Source: Caldifarciminota bacterium (GTDB lineage Bacteria; Hydrothermota; Hydrothermia; LBFQ01; DSFT01). Taken from it: a stretch of DNA of 18,871 bases. Positions 14,829-18,871 of the stretch are shown here, piece by piece. A program made the translations under genes and the position numbers. The DNA lies in NCBI GenBank assembly GCA_015494735.1, contig WGAQ01000170.1:1-18871 (forward strand), in the 5' to 3' direction. The notes under the pieces are model-generated. The model was given only the letters and a program-made list of their open reading frames with translations. It was not told the DNA's origin and did not search any database. The stretch's first letter is position 1. Each line of letters opens with the position of its first letter.

Positions 14829-16102
14829 AGCCCCTCAAAGGAATGAGGGACTTCCTCCCCCCGCAGCAGATAAGGCGGGAGGTGCTTTTCGAGAAGATAA
14901 AGTCGGTCTTCCGGCGGCACGGCTTCGACCCCATAGAGACTCCGGCCATAGAATCGTGGGATGTTCTGTCGGGTAAATACGGAGCCGAGGAGAAACTCAT
15001 ATACAGGTTCAGGGACAGAGGGGGGAGGGATGTGGGGCTCAGGTACGATTTGACCGTCCCCCTTGCCAGATTCTTCGCGGCCAATCAGGGTAATCTTCCC
15101 AGACCCTTCAAGAGATACCAGATTCAGCCGGTGTGGAGAGCCGAAAAGCCCCAGAAGGGCAGGTACAGGGAATTCTACCAGTGCGATATAGACACCCTCG
15201 GAACCAGGAATCCCCTGTCCGATGCCCAGATAATCGCCGCCATAAGGGATGCTCTCGTGGAACTGGGAATCTCCGATTTCACCATACGGGTGAACCACAG
15301 GCAATTCCTCAAAGCCATAGCCGGTCGCCTGGGTCTGGAGGGGGATATGGAGGTGGAAATGGCCCGCATCCTGGACAAGCTGGATAAGGTGGGACTCGAA
15401 GGGATAAGGAAACTCTATCTGGATAAGGGTTTCGATGAGGGGGTGGTTAATACCATTCTGGGTCTCATACGGGAATCCCCATCCATGGACAGGGTTCTCG
15501 ACTTCGTGGGAGACGCGGGGAGGGAAGCCTTCGACAACCTGAGCGATATATTCCGTTATCTGGATATGCTGGGTGTTAAGGAGGCGGTGTTCGATGTGAG
15601 TCTGGCGAGGGGCCTCGATTATTACACGGGGATGGTCTTCGAGATAGTCCTCAACAATCTGAAAATCGGAAGCGTTGCCGGAGGGGGCCGCTACGATGGA
15701 CTGGTGGAGGTGTTCACTAGATTTCCGGTCCCTGCCGTGGGGGGAAGTATAGGCATAGACAGGCTCATAACTGCCATGGAGGAGATGGGCCTTCTGGAGG
15801 AGATACCACCGACATACACCCGGGTGCTCATCGCCTACAGGAGCGCTTCCGGTGAAATTATGGAGTATGTATTCCGGGTCAGGAAGGAACTGGATTTCCT
15901 GAATGTGGATATCTATTCAGGTGATGCGGACCTGAGGGGTCAACTCTCCTATGCCTCCTCGAGGGGCATAAGATGGGTGGTCATAGTGGGGGAGGATGAG
16001 GTGGAAAGGGGAACAGTGGGGGTGAAAGATATGGAGAGTAGGGAGCAGGTGGAGATTCCCCTTGATGAACTGGCCGACTACTTCAGAACCCGAAATTCCT
16101 GA
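14816..16102 (+). CDS. hisS: Histidyl-tRNA synthetase
   Basis: A 428-residue class II aminoacyl-tRNA synthetase that charges tRNA-His. It has GMRDFLPP at 9-16; the motif 2 region FKRYQIQPVWRAEKPQKGRY then EFYQCDID at 98-126; the histidine-specific LDYYTGMVFE at 267-276; GGGRYDGL; motif 3 GGSIGIDRL at 309-317; and a C-terminal anticodon-binding domain from about residue 335. Length and motif order are normal for a bacterial HisRS. Its start lies inside ftsZ (13-base overlap), so it is probably co-transcribed with ftsZ and translationally coupled to it. Its last 25 bases overlap the convergent gene 16078-16704, and no terminator separates them. Confidence 0.95.
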   Translation: MAGLKPLKGMRDFLPPQQIRREVLFEKIKSVFRRHGFDPIETPAIESWDVLSGKYGAEEKLIYRFRDRGGRDVGLRYDLTVPLARFFAANQGNLPRPFKRYQIQPVWRAEKPQKGRYREFYQCDIDTLGTRNPLSDAQIIAAIRDALVELGISDFTIRVNHRQFLKAIAGRLGLEGDMEVEMARILDKLDKVGLEGIRKLYLDKGFDEGVVNTILGLIRESPSMDRVLDFVGDAGREAFDNLSDIFRYLDMLGVKEAVFDVSLARGLDYYTGMVFEIVLNNLKIGSVAGGGRYDGLVEVFTRFPVPAVGGSIGIDRLITAMEEMGLLEEIPPTYTRVLIAYRSASGEIMEYVFRVRKELDFLNVDIYSGDADLRGQLSYASSRGIRWVVIVGEDEVERGTVGVKDMESREQVEIPLDELADYFRTRNS

Positions 16103-16704
16103 GGGGATGGCTCGGAGTTCCCCTGCAGGGATTCCACCAGTGCACATCTGAATCCCCTCAGTTGATACACCAGAGGAGGGGCATCCATCTGGAACATCTC
16201 CTTTGGAAACCTGACGAGGTCGGAGAGAACTGTGGTGGTGTGGAACCTGCGGGGGGACAGGATGTTGACCCCGTCCAGCACCACTATGGGATAGCATCCG
16301 TATGCGAAGGTACCGTACAGGGGTGTAAGGTCGAATGGGAAGATGTCCCCTGTCTTCCTGTCGTACTTTACGGCACAGTAGAGTTTACTCCTGAGATGAT
16401 ATCTCGATGCCACTGCATTCAGAATTGCTGCGATTTCCAGGTCGGTGAGTTTCTGTCTCCCCAGTTTCCGTACGATCTCCGGCAGGTGGATTTCCTTCGG
16501 TATGGCCCCATAGGGAAGGGGTGCCATCTCGTTCCTCTGGAACAAACTGTCCCTCAATTCCCGAAGCATGGGAAAGGATGGCCTGGAGAAGGACAGGTTT
16601 ATGGAGGATACGAGGGAATCGAGCAGGTCCGCAGGTGCATCGCCTATGGTGTACAGAGTCCGCCCGTCCCACAGGTACGTAAGTGAAATGATTGCGAAGA
16701 GCAT
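16078..16704 (-). CDS. Unrecognised protein with N-terminal hydrophobic segment
   Basis: A leftward frame of 208 residues from the ATG at 16704, or 234 from an ATG at 16782. I do not recognise a family. It begins MLFAIISLTYLWDGRTLYTI, a short hydrophobic stretch that suggests membrane association. A helix- and charge-rich middle follows (LGRQKLTDLEIAAILNAVAS), then a segment rich in aromatic residues (FPFDLTPLYGTFAYGCYPIVV). Residue composition looks like a real protein, without the proline, histidine and arginine excess of shadow frames. I prefer 16704 because a good promoter (TTTACA, 17 bases, TATACT) lies at 16719-16747. The longer form would give a fuller membrane helix but would be read through that promoter and an inverted repeat. 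It overlaps the hisS end by 25 bases. Confidence 0.6.
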   Translation of the reverse strand: MLFAIISLTYLWDGRTLYTIGDAPADLLDSLVSSINLSFSRPSFPMLRELRDSLFQRNEMAPLPYGAIPKEIHLPEIVRKLGRQKLTDLEIAAILNAVASRYHLRSKLYCAVKYDRKTGDIFPFDLTPLYGTFAYGCYPIVVLDGVNILSPRRFHTTTVLSDLVRFPKEMFQMDAPPLVYQLRGFRCALVESLQGNSEPSPQEFRVLK

Positions 16705-16718
16705 AATGGCCGGTCCAA

Positions 16719-16747
16719 AGTATACAGGAAAAAGTGTTTCATGTAAA
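16719..16747 (-). promoter_or_regulatory. Sigma-70-like promoter for leftward gene 16078-16704
   Basis: On the minus strand TTTACA (16742-16747) is separated by exactly 17 bases from TATACT (16719-16724). The expected start site is near 16712, giving a leader of about 8 bases. It is the only site in the window with both a good -35 and a good -10. Confidence 0.55.
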
Positions 16748-16775
16748 ACGGTATTGTCACCTTGGGACATGAAAC
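16736..16775. repeat. 9-bp perfect inverted repeat over the -35 box
   Basis: GTTTCATGT at 16736-16744 is the exact reverse complement of ACATGAAAC at 16767-16775, with 22 bases between. The left arm covers part of the -35 box of the leftward gene. This arrangement suits a repressor site. GGACATG also occurs twice nearby, at 16765 and 16778. Confidence 0.5.
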
Positions 16776-16803
16776 TGGACATGGTGGGAATGATTAATGG
16801 TTA

Positions 16804-16826
16804 CAGGGTTCTGGAAGAAGAACCTG
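16804..16826. repeat. Hairpin: CAGGGTTCT / AGAACCTG
   Basis: CAGGGTTCT (16804-16812) pairs with AGAACCTG (16819-16826) over a 6-base loop with one bulged G. No T-run follows on either strand, so it does not look like an intrinsic terminator. The GAACCTG core recurs in the next repeat. Confidence 0.45.
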
Positions 16827-16846
16827 AATCATATCCCTGTGAAGAT

Positions 16847-16897
16847 TGAACCTGCCCTTGATGATATTCTGCAAAGAGGGCGAGGGGGGCAGGTTCA
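16847..16897. repeat. 11-bp perfect inverted repeat upstream of comEC
   Basis: TGAACCTGCCC (16847-16857) is the exact reverse complement of GGGCAGGTTCA (16887-16897), with a 29-base spacer. A second pair, GGGCGAG (16878-16884) and CTCGCCC (16901-16907), interleaves with it. The two could therefore form a pseudoknot or alternative stems in RNA, or act as operators in DNA. Confidence 0.5.
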
Positions 16898-16912
16898 TAT
16901 CTCGCCCGACTT

Positions 16913-16918
16913 TATACT
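16913..16918 (+). promoter_or_regulatory. Predicted -10 box (TATACT), comEC
   Basis: TTTATACTTTG lies 8 bases before an in-frame TTG at 16927, the same geometry as the other start-proximal boxes. The sequence TAWACTTTG is shared with the ispE box and with the leftward gene's box. No clear -35 is present. Confidence 0.4.
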
Positions 16919-16926
16919 TTGATAAA

Positions 16927-18159
16927 TTGGCGGACAGGTTGAGGAAGTATTTCCCCTTCGTCGTCGCGTTGCTCTTCTTTACGGGCATATTCCTTCCGGT
17001 GTGGCTCGCCCTGCTCATATCCCTTTCGGGGCTGCTGCTTTCCATCAGATGGAGGTGGTTTCTGCTCCTGCTCGTGCCCCTGATGGGCAGCCTCCGATTT
17101 TACCTGTTCGTCCATACGGGAAGTGGGGATGGGGGCATGAGGGTAATAGTCCCACAGAAGGGCATGGCCATAGTGAAGGGAAGGGGTATTTACAGGAGCA
17201 GACTGTATCCCGGCACCTACGATGTGGACGGGGAAATCAGGGGGGATTCTCTCGCTGTTCGCAGGGCGCTCAGGGTGGTCAGGGTAAGCAGTGTTGCTCT
17301 GAGACTCGACGAATTCATCCGCGTCAGGGTTCTCCATCCCCTCGATTACTATGTGGTGCGGGCCCTCATTCTGGGTCTCAGAAGGGAACTGCCCCGGGAT
17401 ATAGGGGATGAGTTCCGCAGGACCGGCAACTTTCACCTGCTCGCCATATCCGGACTGCATACGGGTCTTCTGTTCCTGGTGTTTTCATTCTTTCTCTCTT
17501 TCTTCTATCTGCCCCTCAGGTGGAGGAACCTTATCGCCTCCATAATGGTGGGACTGTATGCATGGATGATTTCCTTCCCGCCCTCCGTTCTCAGGGCCTT
17601 CCTGTTCGTATTCATCTATTCCCTCAATGGGTTTCTGGAGAGGAAGACCCCCGCCCTCAACGTGCTGGGTCTGGCGGCCCTGCTCGCTCTCATCATTGAC
17701 CCTTCGGACGCGTACAGGGCAGGCTTTCAGTTGTCCTACGCTGCCACTTTCGGTATCCTGTATACATTCCGCTATGGTGGAGGCACATTCCTCCACAGGT
17801 ACGTGCTCGACCCCCTTAAAGTGGCTCTCTCCGCCCAGCTGTACTCCACACCCCTTCTCCTCATGCACTTTGGTCACGCGTATCCCCTTTTCTTCTTCTC
17901 CTCCCTCATAACCGTTCCCCTGACCTTCCTTGTAATCCTCACATCCCTGCTGTCCATGGTCCTCTTCTTCCTTCCGCCAGTGTGGGCTTCCCTTCATCTT
18001 GCTGTTCTGTTCCTGGTGGGATTCGTTCATGCCCTCTCCGGTCTCCATCTTCCATCGGTAAACTTCACCCTGTCCCCCGGAGTGGTGGTGGCATATCTCC
18101 TTTTCCTCACCATGTCGGTGCATTTCGCAGGAAGATGGCTTAAAATTAGGCGGACATGA
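16927..18159 (+). CDS. comEC: ComEC/Rec2-family DNA-uptake channel, compact form
   Basis: A polytopic membrane protein of about 410 residues. The competence domain is clear: GNFHLLAISGLHTGLL near residues 167-182, SFPPSVLRAFLFVFIYSLNG near 217-236, and AYRAGFQLSYAATFG near 261-275, set among about eight to ten membrane segments. ComEC carries single-stranded DNA across the inner membrane during natural transformation. This version stops right after the last helices and lacks the C-terminal metallo-beta-lactamase domain of many homologs. The frame opens at a TTG at 16846, with an ATG at 16861. I prefer the TTG at 16927 because it gives a short basic N-terminus leading into helix 1 and sits behind a -10-like box, but the start is uncertain. 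The 3' end overlaps the next gene (ATGA). Confidence 0.82.
   Translation: MADRLRKYFPFVVALLFFTGIFLPVWLALLISLSGLLLSIRWRWFLLLLVPLMGSLRFYLFVHTGSGDGGMRVIVPQKGMAIVKGRGIYRSRLYPGTYDVDGEIRGDSLAVRRALRVVRVSSVALRLDEFIRVRVLHPLDYYVVRALILGLRRELPRDIGDEFRRTGNFHLLAISGLHTGLLFLVFSFFLSFFYLPLRWRNLIASIMVGLYAWMISFPPSVLRAFLFVFIYSLNGFLERKTPALNVLGLAALLALIIDPSDAYRAGFQLSYAATFGILYTFRYGGGTFLHRYVLDPLKVALSAQLYSTPLLLMHFGHAYPLFFFSSLITVPLTFLVILTSLLSMVLFFLPPVWASLHLAVLFLVGFVHALSGLHLPSVNFTLSPGVVVAYLLFLTMSVHFAGRWLKIRRT
18141..18146 (+). promoter_or_regulatory. Predicted -10 box (TAAAAT), Tat-like small protein gene
   Basis: GCTTAAAATTAGGCGGAC precedes the ATG at 18156, with 9 bases between TAAAAT and the start. The box lies inside the end of comEC, so the small gene could be read both from comEC and from its own start. 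Confidence 0.45.
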
Positions 18160-18419
18160 AGAGAAGGGATTTCCTCAAACTCGTATCCGTGGGAATTGTG
18201 GTGCTCCTTCTGCCCGCGAAAATGTCCGCCGGAAAGTCCCCGGGAAAATCAGAGGGGGAACCCCGCTCCCGATTCGACATTTTTCCCATAGAGGATACTT
18301 CGAAGGAGCCTTCCCGCAGGAAAGCCCGACGTATTCTGAAATTCCCTGTCAAATCCGTGGAGATAATCGCTCCCGAAAATCCCCCATGGGAGCGGATGGT
18401 GGTCCTTGCAAAGGTGTGA
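18156..18419 (+). CDS. Small exported protein with Tat-like signal
   Basis: An 87-residue protein of no recognised family. It opens MKRRDFLKLVSVGIVVLLLP. The twin arginine, F-L-K and hydrophobic core match a Tat signal (consensus RRxFLK), with AKMSAGKS as a possible cleavage region. The mature part would be only about 60 residues, basic and rich in Ser, Pro and Lys, with RRKARRILKFPVKSVEII in the middle and ENPPWERMVVLAKV at the end. It overlaps the comEC stop by 4 bases and has its own TAAAATT box. It could be a short exported partner protein or a Tat-signal remnant. The coding call rests on the signal, the box and the tight fit between genes. Confidence 0.6.
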   Translation: MKRRDFLKLVSVGIVVLLLPAKMSAGKSPGKSEGEPRSRFDIFPIEDTSKEPSRRKARRILKFPVKSVEIIAPENPPWERMVVLAKV

Positions 18420-18423
18420 ACAT

Positions 18424-18429
18424 TAAACT
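18424..18429 (+). promoter_or_regulatory. Predicted -10 box (TAAACT), ispE
   Basis: ATTAAACTTTGCCG is followed directly by the GTG start at 18436. Six bases separate TAAACT from the start, the same leaderless geometry as the GlmL-family gene. It supports the GTG as the true start. Confidence 0.45.
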
Positions 18430-18435
18430 TTGCCG

Positions 18436-18871
18436 GTGAAATCCATTCTGAGGGCTCCTGCGAAGGTCAATCTGGGTCTGTGGATAATCGGAAGGCGCCC
18501 CGATGGATACCACGAGATAAGGACTGTCTTCGCTCTCCTGGACACCCTTTTCGACACGATAGAGGTGGAGGAGTCCGATGACCTGAGGGTGGAGGTGGAG
18601 GGAATGGATATACCCGTGGAGGAGAACACGGTTTACAGGGCTGTGAAGCTCCTGGAGGAAGCCTCGGGCAGGGAAATCCGATTTAGAATCTTCATCCGGA
18701 AGGGAATACCTGCGGGCTCCGGTCTGGGAGGGGGCTCCTCCGATGCCGCGTCTGTCATGGGATTTTTGAATGACAGGCTGAAGATGGGATTCAGCAGGGA
18801 GGAATTGATGGAACTGGGGAACAGGGTTGGGGCCGATGTTCCTTTCTTCCTGTCCGGATACAGGGTGGCTA
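18436..18871 (+). CDS. ispE: 4-diphosphocytidyl-2-C-methyl-D-erythritol kinase (5' part)
   Basis: The first 145 codons are present and the frame runs off the window. It begins at GTG: MKSILRAPAKVNLGLWIIGR, continuing RPDGYHEIRTVFALLD. The run PAKVNLGL..G.R.DGYHE is the hallmark of IspE. The GHMP-kinase ATP loop IPAGSGLGGGSSDAAS follows near residues 93-108, then GADVPFFLSG. The enzyme phosphorylates CDP-methylerythritol in the MEP route to isoprenoids, in the cytoplasm, so this organism makes isoprenoids from pyruvate and glyceraldehyde phosphate. Isoprenoid supply also feeds the undecaprenyl carrier used by the polysaccharide genes upstream. The gene starts 16 bases after the small Tat-like gene. 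Confidence 0.93.
   Translation, partial: MKSILRAPAKVNLGLWIIGRRPDGYHEIRTVFALLDTLFDTIEVEESDDLRVEVEGMDIPVEENTVYRAVKLLEEASGREIRFRIFIRKGIPAGSGLGGGSSDAASVMGFLNDRLKMGFSREELMELGNRVGADVPFFLSGYRVA

Noticed and set aside
16804..16826. Hairpin as an intrinsic terminator
   Set aside because: No run of T follows on either strand, and it sits between two divergent genes, where no transcript needs to end.
1..18871. CRISPR arrays, tRNA or rRNA genes, transposases, integrases, toxin-antitoxin or defence systems
   Set aside because: I looked for regular repeat-spacer patterns, cloverleaf-like segments and the usual protein motifs and saw none that I could support.

Overview
This window comes from a bacterium. 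It has a peptidoglycan and division block (murB-ftsA-ftsZ), a bacterial HisRS, ComEC and IspE. Arginine is written mostly as AGG/AGA and isoleucine very often as ATA, a style common in thermophiles. I infer a thermophilic or thermotolerant member of a deep-branching, poorly cultured phylum, and I cannot name the lineage from sequence alone. Most of the window is about 55% G+C by hand count of sample lines. The exception is most of bases 1-840, where sample lines fall to 32-45%.

Region 1 (1-9755) is a surface-polysaccharide locus. A truncated glycosyltransferase reads leftward off the window. Diverging from it is a tight rightward operon (1085-5975): three GT4-type glycosyltransferases, a NodB-fold polysaccharide deacetylase and a CelD/BcsL-type GNAT acyltransferase, joined by 4-nt or longer overlaps. 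It meets a leftward pair, a fifth glycosyltransferase (7263-8330) followed by a Wzx-like flippase (5956-7266). A Wzy/O-antigen-ligase-like membrane protein (8382-9755) diverges from that pair. Together the genes suggest assembly of lipid-linked repeat units, their modification, flipping by Wzx and polymerisation or ligation by Wzy.

Region 2 (9670-16102) runs rightward. It holds a 615-residue GlmL/MutL-family ASKHA ATPase with no glutamate mutase gene beside it, then murB and ftsA (overlapping), ftsZ behind its own promoter and strong Shine-Dalgarno site, and hisS overlapping the end of ftsZ.

Region 3 (16078-18871) starts with an unrecognised leftward gene. A 222-base divergent intergenic region rich in inverted repeats follows. 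Then come a compact ComEC, a tiny protein with a Tat-like signal, and the 5' part of ispE.

The most notable system-level signal is regulatory. A 7-mer TAAAATT (or close variants TAAACTT/TATACTT) sits just upstream of nearly every first gene, with 6-12 bases between its TANNNT hexamer and the start codon. Read as a -10 box, this predicts leaderless or near-leaderless transcripts. Genes inside operons instead overlap their neighbour, and several have Shine-Dalgarno-like purine runs. ftsZ is the exception, with both the motif and a strong Shine-Dalgarno. I found no convincing intrinsic terminators, tRNAs, rRNAs, CRISPR arrays, transposases or integrases, and no clearly new multi-gene defence or metabolic system.
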